Assembly (NCBI RefSeq): GCF_014203115.1
Contig: NZ_JACHIJ010000002.1
Coordinates: 558,001 to 622,000 of the forward strand
Reading direction: 5' to 3'
DNA from: Afipia massiliensis
Lineage (GTDB): Bacteria > Pseudomonadota > Alphaproteobacteria > Rhizobiales > Xanthobacteraceae
DNA length: 64,000 bases
Under the pieces are notes generated by a model that did not search any database, was not told the origin of the DNA, and was given only the letters and a program-made list of their open reading frames with translations. Positions 34,479 through 45,526 of this stretch are shown here, in pieces. The translations under genes and the position numbers were made by a program. How positions within the stretch are numbered: position 1 is the first letter of the stretch; each line of letters starts with the position of its first letter.

Positions 34479-34961
34479 CTCGCGGGTGAAATGCCCCCCT
34501 CGTCAAGGGACCGGGGCCGCCAATTTCGGGAGGCCGCACCGCTAAAACGCGGCAACTTGCAAGGGTGCGCGCCGCGTGTCGACGGCGCCGCCGAATTGGT
34601 GACTGCGACATATCGCGGCAAGAGATCAGATCGACGGCTCGCGCGCGGACGACGACAGCGAACCGAGAACGCACAAGGTTGCGAATGCAATACCGATAAT
34701 CCCAAACGTCAGCACGACGGCCTCCTCACGAAATGCCGCGAACAGTTCGCTGCATCCGGTCAGATGATTGGAAAACGGTTTCACAAAACTTAAACGAAAA
34801 ACGTCATGACCGCGTTAGCATTTCGTTGAGCATAAATCTTGCCGCACCGATTCAAATAATGCCTGCAAATATTGGGTTTCTTTTGCAAGCGATTGATCTG
34901 CGACGTTAACCGTTTCAAGAGATTTCCGGAATTCTCGCCCGCGTTCAGAACCCGGTGCCGG
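34479..34961. other. Long intergenic region with one micro-ORF
   Basis: The stretch between azlC and the lytic transglycosylase gene has the micro-ORF at 34626-34715 described separately. The remaining AT-richer part (34750-34920) has no recognised repeat or RNA. It may contain promoter elements of azlC near its left end. Confidence 0.5.
34626..34715 (-). CDS. Putative 29-residue membrane micro-protein
   Basis: Reading from GTG 34715 the frame gives MLTFGIIGIAFATLC, then a VLGS segment, then polar SSSAREPSI before TGA. It is one hydrophobic helix with a small tail. GAGGAGG lies five bases upstream, a near-perfect ribosome binding site, which is the main support. It is not recognised in any family. 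It lies alone between azlC and the transglycosylase gene, so it would need its own promoter. Confidence 0.45.
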   Translation of the reverse strand: MLTFGIIGIAFATLCVLGSLSSSAREPSI

Positions 34962-36008
34962 TTAACCACGCCCTTGCGCGTTCTTCAGCACGATGCACGC
35001 CTGCCCAGCCCGCCGGATGCGATCGCACAATTCGTTGGCGGCGGCGCGCGTGTCGGCTCCCACGCGCACCTGATAGAACGGCCGCGTGCCGCGACTCCGG
35101 AAGATCGAGCTCAAGAGACTGGGATCGCGATCTCCAATGATCGCACTCAGGCGCTTCATGGAGCGGGCATACATCGCGAGCGCCCTGTCACGCGAGAACC
35201 CGGCGGCAAGCTGAACACCCCATGCCATTGCCGCGCCGAGCTTCACCCGCTGCTCCAATTCGGCGATGAACGGGTTTGGCGCACGTTTCAGCAGCGCCAT
35301 GAGTTCGCGGCAGCCTGTCGGCGGCGCGCGGTCCTTGACCGCGCCGTTCTTCCCGGCGGCGGCCCAGTCATCCACCGGCGTGCCGGTGATCGCGTAAACG
35401 TAGTTCCGCGTCTCGGAAGGCATATAGCCGGTGCCCGCCAGCCATTCCTGCACGCGGCGCGGACCCGCATTGTAGGCCGCCGCGGCAAGACCGAGATTGC
35501 CGAACTGTTCGCGCAGCTCTTTCAGAAACTCCGCCGACTTGGGCAGGGCCTGCACGGGATCGAATGGATCGAGCAGCCGGCGCTCGTTCGCGGTGCCGGG
35601 CATGAATTGCGCAACGCCCTGCGCGCGCTGGCCGCTGCGTGTGAGCGGCCCCACCGCGTCCGGCTGAAAGCGGCTCTCCTGCCAGATCACGCGCGCGAAG
35701 AATTCCAGCGGCAGATTATGAGCGGTCGCTGCGGATTCGATCATCAGGCACATCGCCTCGCGCGTACTGGCGTCCTTTGCATCCTTCGCAGGCGGAGCCG
35801 GTGGCGGCACCTCGGCAGCAGGTTTTGTTTCGGTGGTAACAGGAGGAGTTGGCGGACTTTCCTGACCTTGAGTCTTAGGTTCGGATGTCTCCTGCGGAGT
35901 GTCTGGCTTCGCCGTGGGCACGGGGTCGTCACCACGCGCAACCTGAACCGTCAGCATCATGCTGACAGCGAGGCACAGTGTCCAACGCAACGGGAACCGT
36001 CGTCTCAT
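34962..36008 (-). CDS. Lytic transglycosylase (SLT domain)
   Basis: 348 residues from ATG 36008, which opens a signal peptide (MRRRFPLRWTLCLAVSMMLT, cut near ARG-DDP). The Pro/Glu-rich linker (about 25-80) precedes an SLT domain: FFARVIWQESRFQPDAVG with the catalytic Glu, AQGVAQFMPGTANER, and AAAYNAGPRRVQEW. The rest contains another conserved region ending AANELCDRIRRAGQACIVL. It cleaves peptidoglycan between MurNAc and GlcNAc with 1,6-anhydro formation. A longer frame to 36089 lacks a signal sequence at its start. Confidence 0.9.
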   Translation of the reverse strand: MRRRFPLRWTLCLAVSMMLTVQVARGDDPVPTAKPDTPQETSEPKTQGQESPPTPPVTTETKPAAEVPPPAPPAKDAKDASTREAMCLMIESAATAHNLPLEFFARVIWQESRFQPDAVGPLTRSGQRAQGVAQFMPGTANERRLLDPFDPVQALPKSAEFLKELREQFGNLGLAAAAYNAGPRRVQEWLAGTGYMPSETRNYVYAITGTPVDDWAAAGKNGAVKDRAPPTGCRELMALLKRAPNPFIAELEQRVKLGAAMAWGVQLAAGFSRDRALAMYARSMKRLSAIIGDRDPSLLSSIFRSRGTRPFYQVRVGADTRAAANELCDRIRRAGQACIVLKNAQGRG

Positions 36009-36235
36009 CACCACCAACTGCCACACGACGATGTCGAAAAGCGGATCGAGCAAGAACACGCATAAGCGAAGTCCGGAAAATCGCGGCACTCACAGAACTT
36101 GCCGTAGATCGCTTATCTATCGGATGAGAACTGCCGCTCATCTCGCATGTATGCGCCGGATTCGTTTACCTTAACGGAGTCTTTCCATCGCCCTTCATAG
36201 CCCCCACCGGGCGGCCAGCCTATGGTTAGCAAAGG

Positions 36236-36619
36236 ATGAAGTGTGACGGGATGAGTGACGTGGTCGTGCATATCGAGGCGGCGCCGGACGGAGCGATGGA
36301 TACACCGTCCGTGGACACCCGCGATCTCGCTTTGCCGGATCTACCGAATGATCTGGAATCTCCGGCGCTCGCCGCAGACGACCATCCCGACGTTCAAATT
36401 GATACTCCGCAGGAACTATCCCGCGATGATTTCAAACGAATAGGCCCGCTCAAACGAATAAGCCGGGGACTGCTGAAACCGCTGATTGCCGTGGCAACCG
36501 CTCAGTACTTCATTGTCACGGTGTTGGCCGGATTGGCGGCATGGACGGTTGCCTCCGAGGCCGGCGAAGCAATCAATGCGAAGCTCGAGCCTCTTCTCAC
36601 CGCGTTGAAACGGTTCTGA
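36236..36619 (+). CDS. Hypothetical protein with a single membrane helix
   Basis: 127 residues. The N-terminal 80 residues are acidic and poor in structure (IEAAPDGAMDTPSVDT; LPDLPNDLESPAL), then a basic stretch (RIGPLKRISRGLLKPL) precedes one helix (AQYFIVTVLAGLAAWTV). ATG 36251 (MSDVVVHIE) is a possible start. No family recognised. It is convergent with clpA and shares the terminator with it. Confidence 0.65.
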   Translation: MKCDGMSDVVVHIEAAPDGAMDTPSVDTRDLALPDLPNDLESPALAADDHPDVQIDTPQELSRDDFKRIGPLKRISRGLLKPLIAVATAQYFIVTVLAGLAAWTVASEAGEAINAKLEPLLTALKRF

Positions 36620-36639
36620 GCTACTCGCAGACAAACAAA

Positions 36640-36672
36640 AACCCGGCGACCGTGAGATCGCCGGGCTTTGCT
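36640..36672. terminator. Bidirectional terminator between the hypothetical gene and clpA
   Basis: CCCGGCGA and TCGCCGGG form an 8-bp stem around CCGTGAGA. The minus-strand reading has an T run (complement of ACAAAAA) after it, so it is the better terminator for clpA. The plus reading ends CTTTGCTCT, weaker. Confidence 0.7.
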
Positions 36673-36692
36673 CTATATCGCGTTGGCTCCGC

Positions 36693-39101
<2,409 letters not shown>

Positions 39102-39221
39102 TCGCGTCCCTTATGGCCCCCGCCACTTCACTGATCGTCTGTAGTGATCGTCCGTCGTCTTGGTCCAGTTGATCAATTCTCGTCGCCTCACTCGGTTCCC
39201 ACGCCGAACGAGACTCAAATG

Positions 39222-39554
39222 CTACTTCTTTTCCATCACGCATTGCAAAGGATGCTGATGTTTTCGCGCAAAGTCCATGACCTGCGTCACCTTGGTTTCC
39301 GCGATCTCATACGTAAAAACGCCACACTCGCCGATGCCGTGGTGATGCACATGCAACATGATCGTTGTCGCGGCTTCAACGTCCTTGTTGAAGAATTTCT
39401 CTAGAACATGAACAACGAACTCCATCGGAGTGTAGTCGTCGTTCAGGATCAGGACGCGATAGAGGTTTGGACGTTTGGTCTTCGGCTTGACCTTGGTGAT
39501 GACGGACGTGCCAGGACCGCCCCGCCCCTCGTTGCCGTTGTCATCCTTGCTCAT
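39222..39554 (-). CDS. clpS: ATP-dependent Clp protease adapter ClpS
   Basis: 110 residues from ATG 39554 ([15 protein letters not shown]). The core is [56 protein letters not shown], with the N-end-rule pocket residues (Asn-Asp, Met, HHHG). It binds N-terminal Phe, Leu, Trp or Tyr and passes substrates to ClpA, whose gene is next. A longer frame reaches 39737, but its extra N-terminus resembles no ClpS. Confidence 0.96.
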   Translation of the reverse strand: MSKDDNGNEGRGGPGTSVITKVKPKTKRPNLYRVLILNDDYTPMEFVVHVLEKFFNKDVEAATTIMLHVHHHGIGECGVFTYEIAETKVTQVMDFARKHQHPLQCVMEKK

Positions 39555-40220
39555 GTGCGGGCGAACGCTGGCGGCTTGTTCGCCGGACACCTCAGGCGCC
39601 GCGACAGGTTCCGGATATGAAGACGAGTGCAGCATGGCTTGAGAGTTCGAAATTCCCGCAAAAAGCAACATTCCGGCGACGAGACGCCGTCGGATCACAT
39701 TAACAATATGGGTCGCCGTGCGCCCGCCCGCAAGCATGCCGTTACCGGCTGAAACCGCGCCGGGTGAACCGCAGACAGCATTGCGGCAATCGCTGGTGGT
39801 TAACGCAAACGCCCAAATTTCAGACCAGTTTCGTTATGGGGTGTTGAGGCGCTGTTGACAATACGCACCGATTGAGGGGCCGAAACGGCCATTTTGTGGG
39901 GCATTTTACGTAGATTGGCCGCAACTTTTACCGCCCCTTCATGGCCCCCTTCTACGACATGGCAGGACCCATTTTTGGTGACCGCCATGAACATTGCACC
40001 CATTTTCACACGTTCCCGCACCTCTGGCCCGGCTTGCGCCGCTGGTGAATCGATAAAATTGGAACGAAGCGGGAAACCCGGCCTTCACCATGAAGCAGCG
40101 GCGCGTCCATCCGCAGCCGCCTTCGTCTCAGGTGTACCCGTGATTCACCGCAGCATTTTACTACCTCTTCACGCCTGCAGCCTATCCCGCGTCCCAGAGC
40201 CTCATTCCTCTGGTGACGTC
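39555..40220. other. Long intergenic region between divergent clpS and the vWA gene
   Basis: No complete gene seen. Two open extensions fall here: the upstream frame of clpS and a plus-strand extension of the vWA protein. Neither looks like a conserved domain. AT-richer segments near 39730-39910 could hold promoters for both genes. No repeats were recognised. Confidence 0.55.
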
Positions 40221-41576
40221 ATGAACGATGCATCGATTTTCAATCGCGCCCGTGGATTGATCGGACGCTTCCGCCACGCGCAAGACGGCAACGTCGCCGT
40301 GCTGTTCGGCATCGTAGTCTTGCCACTGCTGGGCTTCGTCGGCGCTGCGGTCGACTATGCCCGCGTCAGCAATGCCCGCACCGCCATGCAGGCTGCCCTC
40401 GATACCGCCGCCCTGATGATTTCCAGGGACGCAGCGGGGCTCACCACCGAGCAGATCAGCCAGAAGGCGAACGAATATTTCAAGGCGCTCTACAAGCACC
40501 CGGAAGCGCAGAATGTCGTGATAACGGCGACTTATACGAAGAGCGCCCAAGATGGATCCAAGGTCGTTCTGACGGGTTCGGCCAACATGAAGACCGAAAT
40601 CATGAAGGTCGTCGGCTATCCGAATCTCGATTTCGGCACCAGTTCGACGACGGTCTGGGGTAACACCAGGATGCGCGTCGCCATGGCGCTGGACATCACC
40701 GGATCGATGAACAGCGCCGGCAAGCTCGACGCCATGAAAAAAGCAGCCAAGGGTCTGGTGGACACACTCAAGACGTCGTCGAAGACTGTCGACGATGTGT
40801 ATCTGTCAATCATCCCCTTCAACGTGATGGTCAATGTCGGCACCGCCAACAAGAACGCGACCTGGCTTGACTGGGACGCAAGTTATGGCAGTTGCAGCCA
40901 GTCGTCCAAGACGACGAAGAGTTCGTGTGTCGCAGCCGGCAAGGTATGGACTGCCAGCAATCTCAACAAATGGAAAGGCTGCGTGACGGATCGCACCCAA
41001 TCTTATGACACGACGAAGGACGCACCGACCACCGACACTCCGGCGACCCTGTTTCTTGGTGAGGAGTATTCCGCCTGCGGCTCGTCGATCCTGCCGATGA
41101 TGTCAGTGTTTAACGCGAACGAATCCGACGGGTCGACGGACGACAGCACCGTCAAGGGCAAGATCAACAACCTCGTCGCGTCCGGCAACACCAACCAGGG
41201 CATCGGCATGCACTGGGCGTGGATGCTGCTGCAATCGACAGATCCGTTCCCGACGCCTGCCAAGGATTCGAACTACAAATATACCGATGCGATCATCCTG
41301 CTTTCGGATGGAGAGAATACGCAAAATCGCTGGTACTCGTCGGCATCGCAGATCGATGCGCGACAAAAAATTCTCTGCGACAATATCAAGAACAGGGCCA
41401 ACGGAACGACCTTGATCTACACCATTCAGGTCAACACCGATGGCGGCCCGGAATCCTCAGTTCTGAAATACTGCGCCGACGCCGGTAATTTCTACTCATC
41501 GACCAGCGCAAGCGGCATCGCAGCTGCTTTCGATTCAATCGGAAACTCGCTGACGAAACTGCGCATCGCCAAGTAA
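40221..41576 (+). CDS. TadG-like pilus assembly protein with vWA domain
   Basis: 451 residues from ATG 40221. N-terminal TadE/TadG-like anchor: FRHAQDGNVAVLFGIVVLPL, then GAAVDYARVSNARTAMQAAL, as in Flp-pilus and von Willebrand proteins. A vWA fold follows, with MIDAS-like motif ALDITGSMNS (DxTxS), a KAAKGLVDTLK helix, and later DAIILLSDGENTQN. It is likely exposed in the periplasm and may bind metal. There is no adjacent tad operon, so its role may be general surface binding. The frame extends upstream to 39894, but there the composition is not protein-like. Confidence 0.85.
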   Translation: MNDASIFNRARGLIGRFRHAQDGNVAVLFGIVVLPLLGFVGAAVDYARVSNARTAMQAALDTAALMISRDAAGLTTEQISQKANEYFKALYKHPEAQNVVITATYTKSAQDGSKVVLTGSANMKTEIMKVVGYPNLDFGTSSTTVWGNTRMRVAMALDITGSMNSAGKLDAMKKAAKGLVDTLKTSSKTVDDVYLSIIPFNVMVNVGTANKNATWLDWDASYGSCSQSSKTTKSSCVAAGKVWTASNLNKWKGCVTDRTQSYDTTKDAPTTDTPATLFLGEEYSACGSSILPMMSVFNANESDGSTDDSTVKGKINNLVASGNTNQGIGMHWAWMLLQSTDPFPTPAKDSNYKYTDAIILLSDGENTQNRWYSSASQIDARQKILCDNIKNRANGTTLIYTIQVNTDGGPESSVLKYCADAGNFYSSTSASGIAAAFDSIGNSLTKLRIAK

Positions 41577-41601
41577 CGAGCGGCGGATTGTCCACCGCAA
41601 T

Positions 41602-41632
41602 AAAAAAGCCCGGCGGTGAGCCGGGCTTTTCT
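41602..41632. terminator. Bidirectional terminator between the vWA gene and phasin
   Basis: AAAAAGCCCGGC and GCCGGGCTTTT enclose GGTGA. T runs are present in both directions, so it can end the vWA transcript and the opposite phasin transcript. Confidence 0.85.
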
Positions 41633-41651
41633 GTTGGTCGAGAGCCTTGAA

Positions 41652-41984
41652 TTAGTGAGTGGTCGCCTTCACGACGGCGTTCTCGAAAGGCTTGAAAGCC
41701 TGCTTGGCGAGGTCGGTGTAAAGTTCGCCGATCTTCTGCGACTCGGCAACGAACGTCTCATAAGACGTCTTGGCGTATTCGGTCTGCAGTTCGATGGCCT
41801 TTTCGATCGACTTCACGCCCGACAGCTTCTCAACGAAGCTCTTGGTGTCTTCGAACGACTTCTTGGCGTACTCGCCGTAGGCAGTCGCAATCGACTGAAG
41901 GCCGCTCGAGAAGGTGTTGGCGGATGCAACCGCGGCGTCGAACTGCTCTTTGCCGTACTGCTGAAACTCTTCAACCTTGACCAT
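41652..41984 (-). CDS. Phasin family protein
   Basis: 110 residues, all-helical: MVKVEEFQQYGKEQFDAAVA, then AKKSFEDTKSFVEKLSGVKS, and TEYAKTSYETFVAESQKIGELYTDLAKQA. This is the phasin 2 type, which coats polyhydroxyalkanoate granules. The upstream intergenic region has two TGC-N3-GCA sites fitting PhaR. No PHA synthase gene is in the window. Confidence 0.9.
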   Translation of the reverse strand: MVKVEEFQQYGKEQFDAAVASANTFSSGLQSIATAYGEYAKKSFEDTKSFVEKLSGVKSIEKAIELQTEYAKTSYETFVAESQKIGELYTDLAKQAFKPFENAVVKATTH

Positions 41985-42382
41985 TTACCGGTATCCTTTT
42001 CCCAGACTTGTTGACCTGCACGCGCCGGATGCCCGGCTCCCTAACCACGACTTTGGTAGTACTGCAGCGCACAATAAAAGTCAAGAATCTTGTGCGTCGC
42101 ACAATCGTCTTAAATCTGAGACAAAACCTGCGAACGCCGGAAACCCTTGCTTAACCCTTTCGAAACCGTCGCCACCTAATTTGATTCCCTGCGCTTTTCG
42201 CATTTTCCGACGAATACGAAAAGCTGCGCGGGTCCAACACCTTAGCCGGATCGCCGACTGTCCGGCACCGGCCCATTGGAGCCGCTGCTTCGCGTGGACG
42301 ACGTGGCCCGAAGATTGGCTGCGGCCGGACCAAATTTGGCCTCAGAACGAGGCGAATAACTGGGAATCGGACGGGGAAATTC
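41985..42382. other. Divergent intergenic region, phasin and D,D-carboxypeptidase genes
   Basis: Nearly 400 bases with the operator-like pair at 42063-42104 on the phasin side. The half toward 42383 is AT-poor and has no recognisable gene; the carboxypeptidase promoter should be there. Confidence 0.6.
42063..42104 (-). promoter_or_regulatory. Two PhaR-type operator sites (TGC-N3-GCA) before phasin
   Basis: TGCAGCGCA at 42063-42071 and TGCGTCGCA at 42093-42101, the second inside the perfect palindrome TTGTGCG-T-CGCACAA (42090-42104). Spacing is 30 bases centre to centre. They lie about 80-120 bases upstream of the phasin start. PhaR represses phaP genes through TGCN3GCA-type sequences in Paracoccus. 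Binding here is inferred. Confidence 0.5.
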
Positions 42383-44335
42383 ATGCTTGGGGTCAAATCG
42401 TCAGCGTCTCTGCGCGCGCTCCGCCTTTGCCTTCTCGGCGTCGCCACCATCTCCGTGGCGGTCACCTTCACGATCGACACCGCAGACGCCCGGCGGCGTC
42501 ACAAGCAGCGCCACGCTGCAGCATCGAGCTACAGCCCCTCTTTCTCCTCCATCATCGTAGACGCCAATTCCGGCAGCACGCTCCAGGCCACCAGCGCCGA
42601 CAGCCTGCGCCACCCCGCCTCGCTCACCAAGATCATGACGCTCTATATGCTGTTCGAACGGCTGGAGAGCGGCAAGATGAAGCTCGATACGCCGCTGGAC
42701 GTGTCGGTCCATGCCTCGCAGCAGGCGCCGACCAAGCTCGGTTTGCGCCCCGGTCAAACGATCCGCGTCGAAGACGCGATCAAAGGCCTCGTGACCCGCT
42801 CCGCCAATGACGCAGCCGCAGTGATCGCCGAAGCCATCAGCGGCGACGAGGACGATTTCGCCAAGGCGATGACGCGCAAGGCGCGCGCGCTCGGCATGAG
42901 CAAGACCGTTTACAAGAACGCTTCAGGCCTTCCGGACGGCGAGCAGGTCACCACCGCGCGCGATCAGGCCACGCTCGGCCGCGCCATTCAGGACCGCTTC
43001 CCGAAATACTATCGCTACTTCGCCACCGAGGCGTTCAACTACAAAGGACGCTCGATCCGCAATCACAACAAGCTGCTCGGCCGCGTCGAAGGCGTTGACG
43101 GCATCAAGACCGGTTATACCCGCGCCTCCGGCTTCAACCTCGTCACCTCGATGAAGCGCGGCAACCGTTATGTGGTTGGCGTCGTGATGGGCGGACGCAG
43201 CGGGGGTTCGCGCGACGCCATCATGCGTAACCTGCTCGCTGAACATCTCGATGAAGCCGCGACCCGGCGCACCGTCGCTGCAATCACCGAACGCGGCGGC
43301 GACACCAAGATCGCCAGCGCAGACGATACCGATGAGACCGAGGCAAAGCGCCCCGCCCCGATGGTTCAGTCGCAAGGCGCGATCAAGGTTGCTTCCACCA
43401 CGCCGGAACCCGTTCCGCTTCCCACGCCGCGCGCAGTGGCGGCAGCTCCAGCTCCCGCGAAACCCGTTGCTGAAGCGCAGGACAAGCCCGCGCCCGCTCC
43501 GCTCACCAGCGGCGTGATTTCATCGCCTCTGTCCATTATTCCCGGATCGGCTGAGCCGATGACGCCGGTGCGCGTCAAAACGGTTCAGGTCCGCATGGGA
43601 CAGACCAAGGTGGCTTCCGCAACGCCGAACGCACCTGCGCCGGTAGCGACCAATGCTATTCCCGCGCCGCGCAACGCCGATGTCGCAGAAACGTCGAAGG
43701 CCGTCGTGGCCAAGGCCGAGGTCAAGACCGACGCTCCGGCTGCATCAAAAGCCGAACGCCGTGCAGAACCATGGCCAGCGACTTACACGCAGACACGCAG
43801 TGATTTCCCCGCCCCGCTACCCGCCCAACCCAACACCAGCAACGGTATCGGACAGGGCATTATCGGTTCAGCTCCCGCCTCGTCATCGGCACCGCAAGCG
43901 CAGACGCTGGCCTATGCCGATCCCGCGCGCGGCGCGCCGCCCACGACCCTGGGCGCGCAGGCCGTCGCCCTTCAGACATCCGCAGTGCCGCAACAGCAGC
44001 CCGCTCCGCAGCCGGTCCAGCAAGCCGCCTTGCCGCCCGCCCAGCCGACGCAGACCATCCAGCACAACGGCGCGATCAAGACCGTCGCCCGCTCGGGCTG
44101 GATCATCCAGGTCGGTGCTCTCGAGAGCGAGAGCGAAGCCCGTCAGCGCCTCCACGCCGCGCGCGGCAGCGCAAGCAAGCTCCTCAGCGACGCAGAACAG
44201 TTCACCGAGACGGTGTCGAAGGGCAACAAGACGCTCTACCGCGCACGCTTTGCCGGTCTCAATCAGGATTCCGCCGAAGCCGCATGCCGCACGCTGAAGC
44301 GCTCCGATATTTCGTGCATCGCCATCAGGAACTGA
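42383..44335 (+). CDS. D-alanyl-D-alanine carboxypeptidase with C-terminal SPOR domain
   Basis: 650 residues. Signal peptide MLGVKSSASLRALRLCLLGV to about ADA-RRR. The penicillin-binding domain has SLTK (SxxK), SAN (SxN) and KTG in GVDGIKTGYTRASGFNL, as in DacA/DacF. A long Pro/Ala-rich linker (about 285-550) follows and an SPOR domain closes the protein (SGWIIQVGALESESEARQRL). SPOR domains bind denuded glycan at division sites, so it probably acts at the septum. The linker is not conserved. Confidence 0.93.
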   Translation: MLGVKSSASLRALRLCLLGVATISVAVTFTIDTADARRRHKQRHAAASSYSPSFSSIIVDANSGSTLQATSADSLRHPASLTKIMTLYMLFERLESGKMKLDTPLDVSVHASQQAPTKLGLRPGQTIRVEDAIKGLVTRSANDAAAVIAEAISGDEDDFAKAMTRKARALGMSKTVYKNASGLPDGEQVTTARDQATLGRAIQDRFPKYYRYFATEAFNYKGRSIRNHNKLLGRVEGVDGIKTGYTRASGFNLVTSMKRGNRYVVGVVMGGRSGGSRDAIMRNLLAEHLDEAATRRTVAAITERGGDTKIASADDTDETEAKRPAPMVQSQGAIKVASTTPEPVPLPTPRAVAAAPAPAKPVAEAQDKPAPAPLTSGVISSPLSIIPGSAEPMTPVRVKTVQVRMGQTKVASATPNAPAPVATNAIPAPRNADVAETSKAVVAKAEVKTDAPAASKAERRAEPWPATYTQTRSDFPAPLPAQPNTSNGIGQGIIGSAPASSSAPQAQTLAYADPARGAPPTTLGAQAVALQTSAVPQQQPAPQPVQQAALPPAQPTQTIQHNGAIKTVARSGWIIQVGALESESEARQRLHAARGSASKLLSDAEQFTETVSKGNKTLYRARFAGLNQDSAEAACRTLKRSDISCIAIRN

Positions 44336-44361
44336 TCGGCCGATCCCAGTTCCGGATGAAA

Positions 44362-44394
44362 CAAAGCCCGCGGTTCAGCCGCGGGCTTTTTCTT
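44362..44394 (+). terminator. Rho-independent terminator of the carboxypeptidase gene
   Basis: AAAGCCCGCGG, loop TTCAG, CCGCGGGCTTT, followed by TTTCTTTG. It starts 27 bases after the stop codon. Confidence 0.85.
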
Positions 44395-44626
44395 TGTGCG
44401 TGAGCGGATGTGACGTTCGCACCCACCTTGCGTGCGTATCGCACCGCGATCACGAGGTAACTTTTTGAGGCCGGGCTCGCGCGTGACAACCCTTTTTCAA
44501 GACTTGGTCTCTAAAACATTAATTGCAGGATCGATCACGCCGGACAACGGCGGGCGTCCGCAGGGGCATTCAACACAGAGACGGAAAGGCTGCTCGCAGT
44601 TTGTAGCGTGATGTTGCGTGCTGGAG

Positions 44627-45361
44627 TCAGCGATGATTGCGAAGAAGAGTGTCCTTGGCCTCGTTCACACGGGCAGCGAGATACGTCGAGCCCCCTTGGT
44701 CGGGATGAAGTTTCTTCATGAGCCCACGGTGCGCCCGGCTGATCTCATCGCGCCCCGCGCCCGGCTTCAGGCCAAGGATCTGATAGGCCTCCTCCGCCGT
44801 CATTTTTCCGCTCGGCGCCGCACGGCGATCCTCGCCTCCACTCCGGCCTGCCCCCTCGCCCTGCGCGTGCTCACGCCAGGCGGGAAACCGGCGATCCAGA
44901 TAGCTTTCCAGAAGAGCCCAGCTCTCGGCATCGAACCCCCGCGCCAGAGCAATGAGCTCATCGAGCGTGAAGTCCTCCAGTACGCGCCCCGTTTCGGGGC
45001 CGGCGGTAATAAGCCCCTCAAGCGCCCCGGTGTCGTGGTCGAGCGTCATCTCTATAAACTGGGATCGTACCTTGGACTTCTGCCCGTTTGATTTCCACGC
45101 ACCGGGACCGTAGTTGCCCCAGGCTGAACCGAGCTGGGCGCCGAACGGCGACCAGCCGAGCAGACCGGCGCCGAAAATTCCGAGCGGGATCGCCACCGCA
45201 AGCTCGCCCCTTGCGCCGATAAACAGCGCCGCGGCCAGCGTCACAATGCCCCCGCCGCCGCGAACGACTTTCGCAAGCCATTTCGGATCGGCGCCCTTGA
45301 TGATGTTGAGGGCGACGTAGAGCAGCGCGACGGCGACGATGCCTGCGATCAGGGTCGGCAT
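44627..45361 (-). CDS. Membrane-anchored J-domain protein
   Basis: 244 residues. The first 80 residues contain hydrophobic helices (IAGIVAVALLYVALNIIKGA, then GIVTLAAALFIGARG and AVAIPLGIFGAGLLGW), then a soluble middle and a C-terminal J domain: YQILGLKPGAGRDEISRAHR and KKLHPDQGG with the HPD tripeptide. Such proteins recruit DnaK at the membrane, as Tim14/Pam18-like members do. It follows a vWA gene and a possible small ORF in the same direction. Its J domain is at the C-terminus, unlike DnaJ. Confidence 0.88.
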   Translation of the reverse strand: MPTLIAGIVAVALLYVALNIIKGADPKWLAKVVRGGGGIVTLAAALFIGARGELAVAIPLGIFGAGLLGWSPFGAQLGSAWGNYGPGAWKSNGQKSKVRSQFIEMTLDHDTGALEGLITAGPETGRVLEDFTLDELIALARGFDAESWALLESYLDRRFPAWREHAQGEGAGRSGGEDRRAAPSGKMTAEEAYQILGLKPGAGRDEISRAHRGLMKKLHPDQGGSTYLAARVNEAKDTLLRNHR

Positions 45362-45368
45362 GGGTCAA

Positions 45369-45500
45369 TCAATCTTTGCGTTCAAATACGGCGGCGCGCG
45401 CGAGGTGCGGCGAGACCGGCATATGCTTCATGTATGTGTCTAGCGTGCTTTGAGGAACGCGCACATCTGCGAATTTTTGCCGCTGGCCCAGCGGACCCAC
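45369..45500 (-). CDS. Possible small protein between vWA and J-domain genes (low confidence)
   Basis: From GTG 45500 the frame encodes 43 residues with QKFADVRVPQSTLDTYMKH and PVSPHLARAAVFERKD. Its stop codon lies 8 bases before the J-domain start, and the amino acids look plausible, with GC-rich third positions. The start is doubtful: GGAGG stands about 17 bases upstream rather than 5-10, and the frame stays open further left. No family is known. Confidence 0.3.
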   Translation of the reverse strand: MGPLGQRQKFADVRVPQSTLDTYMKHMPVSPHLARAAVFERKD

Positions 45501-45526
45501 CCGCGAGCGCAGCAGCCGCGCCTCCG

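Noticed and set aside
39555-39737. N-terminal extension of ClpS
   Set aside because: Sequence before ATG 39554 does not resemble ClpS, and ClpS is normally 100-115 residues.
39894-40220. N-terminal extension of the vWA protein from 39894
   Set aside because: The 109 extra residues have odd composition and no leader, while ATG 40221 is followed by the TadE-like anchor.
44618-45091. Plus-strand frame opposite the J-domain gene
   Set aside because: Antisense to a clear J domain; product is low complexity.
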